The notes under the pieces were generated by a model. It was given only the letters and a program-made list of their open reading frames with translations, was not told the DNA's origin and did not search any database. A stretch of DNA of 23,050 nucleotides from Candidatus Woesearchaeota archaeon (lineage in GTDB: Archaea; Nanobdellota; Nanobdellia; Woesearchaeales; GCA-2687795): NCBI GenBank assembly GCA_002687795.1, contig NZBG01000014.1, positions 1-23,050 on the forward strand, read 5' to 3'. Made by a program: the position numbers and the translations under genes. Position 1 is the first letter of the stretch. The number at the start of each line of letters is the position of its first letter. Below are positions 7,735-14,629 of this stretch, in pieces.

Positions 7735-8985
7735 TTACAAATCTCCACCAGTCAAAATCCCTACCCTTGTTGAATCCGGCTTGATTCTTGTATCCATCCC
7801 AACAAGATAGCTTACATTTGTCTTCTCTGCCACCTGAACAAGGTCTCTTTCTATAACTCCGTCAAAAACAACAGAATAGACCCCGGTTGCCAGGCTTTTG
7901 ATTGTGGAAACCAGCTCTATTGTAGGAACCTTGCCAAGTATTTTCAGCTTATCATCAAGCAGAAAAGCCCCTCTTGTGCCAATCAGCTCTTCCAACATAT
8001 TATTAAAAGTCTTCTTTTCTTCTACTGTTATCTGCTTTTTCTCAAACTTATTGTTATTGTTAGGTTGCGGCTGCAGTTGTTTGCCGGGGCCAGGCCTTGG
8101 CGGCATTCTTCTCTCTTGGTTTCCGTTCTTTCCTCCGTTCGGATGATGCTCTTTGCCAAGCTCAAACCCTGCCTGCTCAGCGGAGATTCTGTTCCTAAGC
8201 GCCTTATGTATCTCTTTCTTTGTTATCTCTTCAACCTCTTTTCCATCCGGCGCTCTTGTAACATAATCAATCTCGCATGTATCGAACAGTTCCTTAAGAA
8301 TAAGGTTTCCTCCCCTGTCTCCATCAACAAAAGCAGTGATAACCTTCTTCTTGCTAAGCTCTATTATTGTCTGGGGCACATTTGTGCCGTTCAAGGCAAT
8401 AACATTCTTAAACGAATGCTTCAATAGGTTAAGCACATCTGCTCTTCCCTCTACCACAATGATTTCATCTGATTCATCTATAACCGGGCCTGCAGGAAGC
8501 CTGTCTTTGCCATAAGTGCCGATTTCCATAACCCTCACAGAATATGCAACCTCATCAGCTAGCTCCTGTGAATCAGGCAGCACGCCTTCCATAAGCTCTT
8601 TCAGCAATTCCTTAGCCCTCTCAATCACAAAATTTCTCTTTGAAATCCTTACATCCTCAACACTTATAACCTTTATCCTGGAATTGCATGGCCCTATCCT
8701 CTGGATTATCTCCAATGCAGCCCCTACTATTGATGTTTCAGCCTTATCAAGAGAAGAAGGAACCGTTATTGCGCCCGCAGTTTTCCCGCTCACAGTATCC
8801 ACATTAACCTCTATCCTGCCGATTCTGCCGCTTCTTTGCAGCTCTCTTAACTCTAAATCTGAGCCTAACAGGCCCTCTGTCTGGCCGAATATAGCTCCAA
8901 TTACATCAGGTCTGTCCACAACCCCGTCAATGTCTATATTTGCATGTATGATATACTTTGCTGATACAGGACTTATTTTTCCCAT
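7735..8985 (-). CDS. dnaG: Archaeal DnaG primase-like protein
   Basis: This 416-aa protein is the archaeal DnaG, a Toprim protein that has primase activity in vitro and is a stable subunit of the RNA exosome. The N-terminal region (YIIHANIDIDGVVDRPDVIG) is characteristic. The Toprim domain spans about residues 172-250 with Glu179 (VVEGRAD) and the DGD pair at 221-223 (AFVDGDRGG). A Pro/Asn/Gln-rich, low-complexity linker lies near residues 280-320. The C-terminal domain of about 95 residues follows, the part associated in other archaea with exosome binding. The bacterial zinc-binding and helicase-interaction domains are absent, as expected. The ATG is preceded by a strong GGGAGGTTATC Shine-Dalgarno. 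A 450-bp block of inverted repeats lies upstream. Confidence 0.95.
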   Translation of the reverse strand: MGKISPVSAKYIIHANIDIDGVVDRPDVIGAIFGQTEGLLGSDLELRELQRSGRIGRIEVNVDTVSGKTAGAITVPSSLDKAETSIVGAALEIIQRIGPCNSRIKVISVEDVRISKRNFVIERAKELLKELMEGVLPDSQELADEVAYSVRVMEIGTYGKDRLPAGPVIDESDEIIVVEGRADVLNLLKHSFKNVIALNGTNVPQTIIELSKKKVITAFVDGDRGGNLILKELFDTCEIDYVTRAPDGKEVEEITKKEIHKALRNRISAEQAGFELGKEHHPNGGKNGNQERRMPPRPGPGKQLQPQPNNNNKFEKKQITVEEKKTFNNMLEELIGTRGAFLLDDKLKILGKVPTIELVSTIKSLATGVYSVVFDGVIERDLVQVAEKTNVSYLVGMDTRIKPDSTRVGILTGGDL

Positions 8986-8990
8986 TTTGA

Positions 8991-9000
8991 TAACCTCCCA
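8991..9000 (-). promoter_or_regulatory. Strong Shine-Dalgarno of dnaG
   Basis: On the minus strand GGGAGGTTAT sits 5 nt before the dnaG ATG and closely matches the complement of the archaeal 16S 3' end. It is the strongest ribosome binding site in the window, so dnaG has a leader while most neighbours appear leaderless. Confidence 0.7.
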
Positions 9001-9014
9001 AATAGTGATTATTA

Positions 9015-9039
9015 GCCTCTAAAATTCATTTTATTAGGC
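9015..9039. repeat. Near-palindrome upstream of dnaG
   Basis: GCCT, TAAAAT, TC, ATTTTA and AGGC are arranged symmetrically with a small mismatch between the outer and inner arms. The loop is only 2 nt, so it fits a double-stranded operator better than an RNA hairpin. It lies about 15 bp upstream of the dnaG Shine-Dalgarno, where it could overlap the promoter. Confidence 0.45.
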
Positions 9040-9040
9040 C

Positions 9041-9290
9041 ATTAAATCCTTAGTTTTAGAACAAGTTTCTCATAACTAATCTTACTACAATACTGTAATG
9101 ATACAATTTAATGATGAATGAATGTTAACTTGTCCTATTAAGGATTTAAAATGTAGCCCGTAACACTAACTCCCTGGCTCATTGCTTGAAACCTCAATAA
9201 TTTGTGGTTATTAAGGCCTTAAAAAAGGGTAGCAGTCTTCTTTAAGGATAATTCGTAAGCTCTACAGAGTTCTCTCGTGCCGGGCTTAAA
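9041..9290. other. Gene-free block with nested inverted repeats; candidate structured RNA
   Basis: No plausible ORF occupies 8986-9436. An 11-bp perfect stem pairs 9042-9052 with 9139-9149. It continues through a small internal loop into 3 bp (9057-9059 with 9135-9137), an A/C mismatch, then 7 bp (9061-9067 with 9127-9133). It encloses 59 nt. A second nested set pairs 9155-9160 with 9281-9286 (AGCCCG/CGGGCT) and 9164-9166 with 9277-9279. Inside that lies a hairpin of 9192-9200 with 9208-9216 (8 of 9 pairs). I could not match it to RNase P, SRP or a snoRNA. It could be a long dnaG leader, an independent ncRNA or a decayed mobile element. The strand is undetermined. Confidence 0.4.
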
Positions 9291-9436
9291 ATTGTGCTTG
9301 ATATCCAAAAAGAGAGCCCTAAAGCCCTCATTTCGAAGTATAAAGCATAATTAACTAATAATTATAATACTAAGAGATGAAGCGCCATTAATTTATAAAA
9401 CTATGCTTTTGTAGGCAAAATTAAGTCAATTTTAGC

Positions 9437-11194
9437 TTATTTTCTCTGCCCTTTATAAAAACCCTCAACCATCTTTAATGTTGAACATTCATCATGCCCC
9501 CTATCATCCCTTATTCTTACTAACCTAGGAAACCTGAGAGCATAGCCTGAAGAATATGTTGGGCTTTTCTGGATTTCCTCAAACCTGATTTCCACCACAA
9601 TCTTTGGCTTTAACTTAACAGATTTCCCCTTTTCGCTTATGATAATCGGGCTTAATAATCCGGTTAACTGCTTAAAGCTAACACCTTCCTGCTCCTCCTT
9701 CTCTTTAATCCCTGTGCCAACCTTTCCTATCTCAAGGAAATCCCCCTTATCATCTCTGCATGCAACTGTAAAAGAGCTCATCCATCTTGCCCTCTTGCCC
9801 TCTCCCCAGTCAGCTCCCACTATCACAAGGTCTAGGGTTTCCATCACAGGCTTATATTTTATCCAGTTTCCTGCCCTTGCTCCCGGCTTGTATACAGAAT
9901 CCAGTTTCTTCATGATTATTCCCTCATTGCCCTCCTTAAGGCTTTCCTGGAAAAACTTCTCTGCTTCCTTAGGGTCTGAAGTAACGATTTTCTTAGCCAA
10001 AACTATTTTCCTTTTTTGCTCTCTAACAACCTTCTCAAGCAGCTTCCTCCTTTCCTTAAGCGGTTCTTTCAGTAGACTTTTCCCATTATAGCTCATTACA
10101 TCAAACACATTAACCTCAACAGGAAACTCCTTAACCATCCTCTCTATCTGGAACTTTCTTCTGATCCTTTGTGAAATCTTCTGGAACGGCAGGCATTTCT
10201 TAGTCTTAGGGCTAAACCCAATAGCCTCAGAATCAATAATAAAAGAATCGCCTTCAACATTACTTTTAACATAAGAAACAACATCAGGGAACTGGTTTGT
10301 AACATTCTCCAGCCTTCTTGTATACAAAATTACCTTATTGCCGCTTTTATGGCACTGTATCCTGAACCCATCATACTTCTGCTCTACCTCAGCAGGCTTC
10401 CCCACCTTCTCAAACCCTTCCTTAACATCATCCACCTTCAAAGCCAGCATAACCTTTATTGGCCTCCCAGGCTTTAATGCAATATCTTTCAGGCCATCCA
10501 GGCCTTCCTTTTTAACAGCCAGAACAATATCAGAAAAATCATTTGTCAGGTCATAAGCATGCTGGACAGCCTCAGCATAGTGGTTATACTTTTCTCTGTC
10601 TTTTACATCAAAGTTGTTTTCCTTCTTATCATAACTAAATCCTATCTCCTTTGAAAAGAAAGCCCATACAATAGCATCCCTCACGCTCCCGTCGCCAACA
10701 CCAACCCTTAACTCATTAAGGATAGTTCTTATAATATACCTTGCCTCCATAGGCTTAGCTGACAACAGCAGCTCTGAAATAAGCTGGATCTTCTTATCAA
10801 CAGTTCCCTTGCCTTCAAGCTCCGGCAGCTTCCTGAGATTATCAAAAACCTTGCTAACAGTTAATTCCTTACTAAACAATGTTCCCTGTTTCTTGACCTT
10901 TATAATTTCCTCAGCAGCAATGCCTAAATCACCGGTCTTCTTCCATCTCTTCTCAATACTATCAACAGAAACGCCGGTTGCAACATTAATAGCTTTCAGG
11001 ATTAACCTTGAAGCAACCCCTGTCTCCCTTTCATCCCAGGCAGGAAACAATCTTCCTTGGATTAATAAGGCAATAACAGGAAGGTCATCTTTCGGTGTTG
11101 ACTTAAAAAACTCTGAGATTAAATAGGTTTTCTCCAGCCTTTTTGAGGTCTTTTCCAGCTCTATGTAAGTATTAACCAAATCCTTGTATAGCAT
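9437..11194 (-). CDS. lig: ATP-dependent DNA ligase
   Basis: This 585-aa archaeal-type DNA ligase seals nicks, including Okazaki fragment joints. Residues 1 to about 210 form the helical DNA-binding domain. The nucleotidyltransferase domain begins near the adenylation motif EQKYDGFRIQ, with the catalytic Lys at about residue 273. Downstream are the later ligase motifs (IDSEAIGF, EGNEGIIMKKLDSVYKPG, WIKYKP), and then the OB-fold domain with a typical end (RDDRGHDECSTLKMVEGFYKGQRK). The ORF is open 14 codons further upstream. The ATG at 11194 is preferred because family members begin MxYxxLVxxYxxLExTxKRLEKT and a TATA box lies 27 bp upstream. It is divergent from a nitroreductase, with twin hairpins in between. 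Confidence 0.95.
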   Translation of the reverse strand: MLYKDLVNTYIELEKTSKRLEKTYLISEFFKSTPKDDLPVIALLIQGRLFPAWDERETGVASRLILKAINVATGVSVDSIEKRWKKTGDLGIAAEEIIKVKKQGTLFSKELTVSKVFDNLRKLPELEGKGTVDKKIQLISELLLSAKPMEARYIIRTILNELRVGVGDGSVRDAIVWAFFSKEIGFSYDKKENNFDVKDREKYNHYAEAVQHAYDLTNDFSDIVLAVKKEGLDGLKDIALKPGRPIKVMLALKVDDVKEGFEKVGKPAEVEQKYDGFRIQCHKSGNKVILYTRRLENVTNQFPDVVSYVKSNVEGDSFIIDSEAIGFSPKTKKCLPFQKISQRIRRKFQIERMVKEFPVEVNVFDVMSYNGKSLLKEPLKERRKLLEKVVREQKRKIVLAKKIVTSDPKEAEKFFQESLKEGNEGIIMKKLDSVYKPGARAGNWIKYKPVMETLDLVIVGADWGEGKRARWMSSFTVACRDDKGDFLEIGKVGTGIKEKEEQEGVSFKQLTGLLSPIIISEKGKSVKLKPKIVVEIRFEEIQKSPTYSSGYALRFPRLVRIRDDRGHDECSTLKMVEGFYKGQRK

Positions 11195-11216
11195 GCAATA
11201 ATCTTTGGCTTGCTTA

Positions 11217-11224
11217 TTTATAAA
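11217..11224 (-). promoter_or_regulatory. TATA box of the DNA ligase gene
   Basis: The palindromic TTTATAAA is centred about 27 bp before the ATG at 11194. It supports that start over the one 42 bp further upstream, which would place the TATA box inside the coding region. Confidence 0.6.
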
Positions 11225-11234
11225 CTTATTCGTC

Positions 11235-11293
11235 AAATAAAACGAGCATTCATCTCCACTTTAAAAGGTGGAGATTTCTGCTCGTTCTTATTT
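11235..11293. repeat. Long hairpin 1 of a tandem pair
   Basis: AACGAGCA (11241-11248) pairs with TGCTCGTT (11279-11286). ATCTCCAC (11252-11259) pairs with GTGGAGAT (11268-11275). They are separated by a symmetric TTC/TTC internal loop. The stem extends outward by AAATAA/TTATTT past a single bulged C. The loop is 8 nt. The element lies between the divergent lig and nitroreductase promoters, so it is either a DNA site or a separately transcribed RNA. Confidence 0.75.
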
Positions 11294-11297
11294 GCTC

Positions 11298-11348
11298 AAA
11301 ATTCGAGGCATATCTCCACCATTTATGTGGGAATATACCTCGAATTTT
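11298..11348. repeat. Long hairpin 2 of a tandem pair, ending in a T-tract
   Basis: AAAATTCGAGG (11298-11308) pairs perfectly with CCTCGAATTTT (11338-11348). After a 1x1 mismatch there is ATAT/ATAT, another 1x1 mismatch, then 5 more pairs including one G-T, with a 7-nt loop. The upper arm contains ATCTCCAC (11312-11319), identical to hairpin 1. Six T follow the stem, so on the plus strand it could also act as a terminator shielding the nitroreductase promoter. Confidence 0.7.
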
Positions 11349-11365
11349 TTCAGATAAAGCCGTTA

Positions 11366-11373
11366 AATATAAA
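11366..11373 (+). promoter_or_regulatory. TATA box of the nitroreductase gene
   Basis: AATATAAA within TTAAATATAAAT, centred about 29 bp before the ATG at 11399. It sits inside what would be coding sequence if the upstream ATG at 11210 were used, so it argues for the downstream start. Confidence 0.5.
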
Positions 11374-11398
11374 TACTAGCAAAGAGAAAATTAATCTT

Positions 11399-12049
11399 AT
11401 GGAAGCCATAGAATGCATCTACTCAAGGCGCTCTGTAAGGAAATTCCTTGATAAACCTGTAGCCTGGGACCTTGTAGGCCAGATACTGGAAGCCGGAAGA
11501 GCAGCCCCATCTGCAGGAAACCTTCAGAACTGGAAATTCATTGTAATTCTTGACAAAGAAAAAAGGAAAAGCATAGCAGACGTCTGCCTGCAGCAATACT
11601 GGATGGCAAATGCCCCAGTTCATATAGTGGTTTGTTCAGAGCCAATAAAAGGCAAAAGGTTCTATGGCATAAGGGGAGAAAGGCTTTACTCTGTGCAGAA
11701 CTGCGCTGCAGCAGCGGAAAACATGCTATTAACCGCCCATTCTCTTGGCTTGGGAGCATGCTGGATTGGAGCCTTTGATGAGGACGGATTAAAAACCACA
11801 TTAGGCATAATAGAAGAAGTAAGGCCCCAGATAATTCTTACTATAGGCTATTCTGATGAAAAGCCTCTAATGCCAACAAGGTATAAGCTGGAAAACATGG
11901 TACACCTGGAGAAGTATGGCAACAAGGTAAAAGACATGGCAGTAACATTAGGCCATCATTATGCCGCTGTCCAAAGTGGCATTGGCAAGGCAAAAGAAAT
12001 TCTTGAGAAAGTTAACAGGAAGATACAGGATAAAATACAGGGGAAATAA
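11399..12049 (+). CDS. Nitroreductase-family flavoprotein
   Basis: This 216-aa protein belongs to the FMN-dependent nitroreductase fold, which reduces nitro compounds, quinones or other acceptors with NAD(P)H. The exact substrate cannot be read from sequence. Landmarks are the N-terminal FMN phosphate-binding motif SRRSVRKF (about residues 9-16), EAGRAAPSAGNLQNWKF (about 32-48), and the later AAAAENMLLTAHSLGLGACWIGAF, which packs on the flavin. An open frame reaches back to an ATG at 11210, but that extension would run through two hairpins and has no family similarity. The ATG at 11399 begins exactly at the conserved domain and has a TATA box at the right distance. The C-terminal 30 residues are an Ala/Lys-rich helix beyond the core fold. 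It is divergent from the ligase gene. Confidence 0.9.
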   Translation: MEAIECIYSRRSVRKFLDKPVAWDLVGQILEAGRAAPSAGNLQNWKFIVILDKEKRKSIADVCLQQYWMANAPVHIVVCSEPIKGKRFYGIRGERLYSVQNCAAAAENMLLTAHSLGLGACWIGAFDEDGLKTTLGIIEEVRPQIILTIGYSDEKPLMPTRYKLENMVHLEKYGNKVKDMAVTLGHHYAAVQSGIGKAKEILEKVNRKIQDKIQGK

Positions 12050-12109
12050 AATTCTCGCTAATATTATTAATATAAGCTAATTCTGTTAAGAATAGGACTA
12101 TCCATAAGA

Positions 12110-12170
12110 AAACAATAAAAAAATAAAAAAAAAGCCTTCATAAATATTTTGGGGGTATTTAATGAAGGCC
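12110..12170 (-). terminator. Hairpin plus T-tract terminator of ftsZ
   Basis: Read on the minus strand, an 8-bp stem GCCTTCAT/ATGAAGGC (12162-12169 with 12134-12141), extended by about 5 bp past a bulge, has a CCCCCAAAA loop. It is followed immediately by nine T and then seven more. It lies about 40 bp after the ftsZ stop. It looks like a bacterial intrinsic terminator, which is more structure than archaeal RNA polymerase usually needs. Confidence 0.7.
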
Positions 12171-12207
12171 AAGAACTAATAAGAGTAATTCTTGTCTTTC
12201 GTCTTTC

Positions 12208-13281
12208 TTATCTTATGATTTCTATCCCAAGCTCTTCCCCGATCTCCTGCGCCTGCGGGGTTGGCTTTGAATAATCCTCTTTTCCCAGTATCCATGGTGA
12301 CTCCACGCCTGTTATGATTGTCATAACTGTCAGCTTTCCCTTCATATCTTCACTGACCCTTGCGCCCCAGATAACATTCGCATCATCATCCAGGCTTTCT
12401 GTAACCAGCTCACCAACCTTATTTATATCATCTAAGGTTAAGTCAGGTCCGCCTGCCACATGAATCAATGCGCCTGTAGCGCCTTTATAGCTTATATCCA
12501 ATAATGGGTTTGACAATGCGCCCTTTACAGCTTCTTCTACCTTGTTATTAGTATCCGAACTCCCAACGCCGATAGCTGCAACGCCTCCATTGGTCATTAT
12601 AGCTTTTACATCTGCATAATCAAGGTTAACAAGGCTGGGAACAGCTATTGTTTCCACAATCCCTTTTATCATTGTAGCAACTAATTCATTAGCAACAGCA
12701 AAAGCCTGGGTAATAGGCAGATTTCCTGCAATATTAACCAGTCGGTTATTATCTATAACAATCACAGTATCGCTGACCTGCCTGAGCTGTCTAAGACCGA
12801 ACTCAGCCTTATCAACCCTTGCCCTTTCTATCTTGAATGGCATGGTAACTGTTCCGATAACAATTGAGCCAACATCCCTTGCGATCTGAGCAACTACCGG
12901 AGCAGCTCCTGTTCCTGTGCCCCCGCCCATTCCTGCGCAAACAAACACCATATCAGAGCTTTTTAATGATTCTTTTATCTCCTGCACGCTTTCCTGGGCA
13001 GATTCAGCGCCCTTCTCAGGAAAACCTCCGCAGCCTAAGCCCCTGGTAACATCCTTTCCGATTATAAACTTCCTGTCAGCCTCAGTAAAATCAAGGTGCT
13101 GTTTATCAGTATTGCATGCAATGATTTCAGCGCCTTTCACGCCCTTTTTATACAGCCAGTTAACCATATTGTTGCCGGCTCCTCCAACACCTATTATCCT
13201 TATATTTGCCTGACCTACAAAATTGCCATCAGAACTTTTTTCCTCATAGTTGTTTAATGCCTTTTCTACGATAAAATCCAT
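12208..13281 (-). CDS. ftsZ: Cell division protein FtsZ
   Basis: This 357-aa tubulin-family GTPase assembles the division ring. Landmarks are GVGGAGNN at about residues 31-38, the tubulin signature GGGTGTG at about 119-125, and the T7 synergy loop NLDYAD at about 219-224 with both acidic residues present, so GTP hydrolysis on polymerisation should be intact. The C-terminus is short, ending about 35 residues after the core. The frame is open to a TTG at 13287, but the ATG at 13281 is preferred; a G-rich GGTTGG stretch just upstream may bind ribosomes. The upstream 260 bp holds two operator-like repeats and lies downstream of a winged-helix gene on the same strand. A strong hairpin terminator follows. 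Archaea of this kind often have two FtsZ copies. Confidence 0.96.
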   Translation of the reverse strand: MDFIVEKALNNYEEKSSDGNFVGQANIRIIGVGGAGNNMVNWLYKKGVKGAEIIACNTDKQHLDFTEADRKFIIGKDVTRGLGCGGFPEKGAESAQESVQEIKESLKSSDMVFVCAGMGGGTGTGAAPVVAQIARDVGSIVIGTVTMPFKIERARVDKAEFGLRQLRQVSDTVIVIDNNRLVNIAGNLPITQAFAVANELVATMIKGIVETIAVPSLVNLDYADVKAIMTNGGVAAIGVGSSDTNNKVEEAVKGALSNPLLDISYKGATGALIHVAGGPDLTLDDINKVGELVTESLDDDANVIWGARVSEDMKGKLTVMTIITGVESPWILGKEDYSKPTPQAQEIGEELGIEIIR

Positions 13282-13348
13282 TTTCAACCAACCCCCTTTT
13301 TTTGTTTTTTTCGATTATTCTTTTTAATATATTTTACAATAGCGAAAA

Positions 13349-13358
13349 GTTTATATAG
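13349..13358 (-). promoter_or_regulatory. Probable ftsZ TATA box
   Basis: The minus strand reads CTATATAAAC, which would start transcription near 13325 and give a leader of about 45 nt. On the plus strand the same bases read as an even better BRE plus TATA (CGAAAAG then TTTATATA, 13343-13355) pointing away from ftsZ, so a bidirectional or antisense promoter is possible. Confidence 0.4.
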
Positions 13359-13390
13359 TATAAGCTCTCAGCTACTTTTAGAAAAAAAGT

Positions 13391-13410
13391 TAACTTACGC
13401 CAATAAGTTA
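13391..13410. repeat. Operator-like inverted repeat upstream of ftsZ, copy 1
   Basis: TAACTTA and TAAGTTA form a perfect 7-bp inverted repeat around CGCCAA. The core TTACGCCAAT (13395-13404) recurs at 13479-13488, 84 bp away. Between the copies, TCGTATT (13413-13419) and AATACGA (13429-13435) form a further inverted repeat. Confidence 0.5.
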
Positions 13411-13475
13411 TTTCGTATTTTAAACTACAATACGACCAAACCCACAAATTTTCAAACAAAAGATTTTACAAACTT

Positions 13476-13490
13476 AATTTACGCCAATTA
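13476..13490. repeat. Operator-like repeat upstream of ftsZ, copy 2
   Basis: TAATT and AATTA flank TACGCC. The shared core TTACGCCAAT (13479-13488) has the same orientation as copy 1, and AACTTA also precedes both copies. The 84-bp spacing equals about eight helical turns, so both sites would face the same side of the DNA. The rest of the 261-bp gap (13288-13548) is AT-rich and shows no gene. Confidence 0.5.
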
Positions 13491-13548
13491 TTTTCTTATT
13501 TATACTTATATATAAATATTTCTATACTCTAAAATATATTTTACTTTG

Positions 13549-14088
13549 TTACCTTCCGAACAAAGTTTCCCTTTTCCCGGAATACAGGCCCATATTGCTC
13601 ATTTGCTTGAACTGGACCCTTGCAAGGGTTAATGGAGAGATTATATAATTATACTTCTCCTTAATCTCTCCGCAGATGTTCTTAACAATGTTACTGTCTA
13701 TATTTTCCCCTATAATAAGGATATTGGCCCTGTCCTTTGATTCCTCCCCATGTAATATAAGGGATTCAACGCCATGTATCTTAGAGGCTGATTCAACAAA
13801 AATCTCCACAATCCGCTTCTCCTCCTTGATAAACGACTCTAAGAACTCAATATTCTTGTTCTGGCTTATCCTGTAAAGCTTAAACTTCTTGATCTTCTTC
13901 TCTGTTATAAGATTAAGGCTTACCAGCTTGTTTATTATCCTGAACGTGGAAGCCACAGGCACTTTAGAGAGCTTTGCAGCCTCTCTGAGATAGAATTCAT
14001 TATCCTTATCAGCAAGAAACAGCTTTAATATCTTTAGAACCTTTTTATCAAACAATTCCTCTAATAACTTTATGTTATCAACTTCCAT
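13549..14088 (-). CDS. Winged-helix DNA-binding protein with a degenerate C-terminal domain
   Basis: This 179-aa protein begins with a winged helix-turn-helix (about residues 5-75: LLEELFDKKVLKILKLFL, FYLREAAKLSKVPVASTFRIINKLVSLNLI, then a basic wing KKIKKFKLYRI). Residues about 95-179 resemble the outline of a small nucleotidyltransferase fold (VESLILHGEESKDRANILIIGENID), but the GS and acidic catalytic residues are missing. It is therefore probably a sensor or scaffold rather than an enzyme. The frame extends upstream, but the ATG at 14088 is preferred because a TATA box (14111-14118) lies 27 bp before it. It is followed on the same strand by ftsZ, whose upstream region has paired operator-like repeats, so regulation of ftsZ is an attractive but untested idea. 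Confidence 0.75.
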   Translation of the reverse strand: MEVDNIKLLEELFDKKVLKILKLFLADKDNEFYLREAAKLSKVPVASTFRIINKLVSLNLITEKKIKKFKLYRISQNKNIEFLESFIKEEKRIVEIFVESASKIHGVESLILHGEESKDRANILIIGENIDSNIVKNICGEIKEKYNYIISPLTLARVQFKQMSNMGLYSGKRETLFGR

Positions 14089-14110
14089 TAAATCTTCTGA
14101 GCGCAGGTTA

Positions 14111-14118
14111 TATATAAA
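14111..14118 (-). promoter_or_regulatory. TATA box of the winged-helix gene
   Basis: TTTATATA on the minus strand, 27 bp before the ATG at 14088. It decides that start, because the longer reading frame would run through it. Confidence 0.6.
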
Positions 14119-14166
14119 TGTTATCAAAATTGGAACAGTGTTTTAGAAATGGAACAATAAGAATTC

Positions 14167-14541
14167 TTATATCAGCACAGCATTAACAGCCCCATCCTGT
14201 CCAGGCCTTGAGGTAACCTTTGCATTACCTTTATCTGTGTTTATCACAGCTCCTTTGGTAATGATGTTTCTCCTAACAAACTGCTTATTGGCAGGGTTGT
14301 CAATGATTGATATGATCTTAGCCTTTGAATATTTGTTTGTCTTCTTATCAAGAACATTAGCTGTATTAATGCTTAAAAGCCTCTGCTTCTGGCTGCCCCC
14401 CCTTATCCTGAGCTTCTTAAGCTTTTTTTCATCTATTTTTGTATGGGATGGTATTCTGCCTGACTCAAACAGCTTCTTCTTTCTAAAGTTTTTATACCTT
14501 CCGCCAGTTGGTTTCCTTAATGATTTTGATTGAGTTATCAT
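14167..14541 (-). CDS. rps8e: Small-subunit ribosomal protein eS8
   Basis: This 124-aa basic protein is archaeal S8e, a 30S component shared with eukaryotes and absent from bacteria. The N-terminus (SLRKPTGGRYKNFRKKK) is the family signature. It is followed by RIRGGSQKQRLLSINTANVLD and the C-terminal FVRRNIITKGAVINTDKGNAKVTSRPGQDG, which closes the beta barrel. Length agrees with other archaeal members; the eukaryotic insertion is absent. The ATG at 14541 fits the conserved start, and TTTATAAA at 14567-14574 lies about 29 bp upstream. It is divergent from ribulose-phosphate 3-epimerase. Confidence 0.95.
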   Translation of the reverse strand: MITQSKSLRKPTGGRYKNFRKKKLFESGRIPSHTKIDEKKLKKLRIRGGSQKQRLLSINTANVLDKKTNKYSKAKIISIIDNPANKQFVRRNIITKGAVINTDKGNAKVTSRPGQDGAVNAVLI

Positions 14542-14566
14542 CTTTGTAATAGAAAAAACAGTTTTA

Positions 14567-14574
14567 TTTATAAA
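14567..14574 (-). promoter_or_regulatory. TATA box of rps8e
   Basis: Palindromic TTTATAAA centred about 29 bp before the ATG at 14541. The divergent epimerase gene shows only a weak TATA-like GTTAAAATT near 14602-14610. Confidence 0.5.
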
Positions 14575-14629
14575 TGTTTATGATTTCTATAGTAAATTGA
14601 GGTTAAAATTATCTAATAAAGTTACTAAA

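Noticed and set aside
9111..9117. Box C (ATGATGA) of a C/D sRNA
   Set aside because: No box D (CTGA) at a suitable distance and no C'/D' pair.
9041..9290. RNase P RNA or SRP RNA in the dnaG-lig gap
   Set aside because: The conserved RNase P CR-I/CR-V strings and the SRP helix 8 motif are not seen on either strand; CCGGGCTTAA only loosely resembles CR-V.
11210..11398. N-terminal extension of the nitroreductase from an upstream ATG
   Set aside because: It would read through two hairpins and the TATA box, and the extension has no similarity to the family; the domain starts at 11399.
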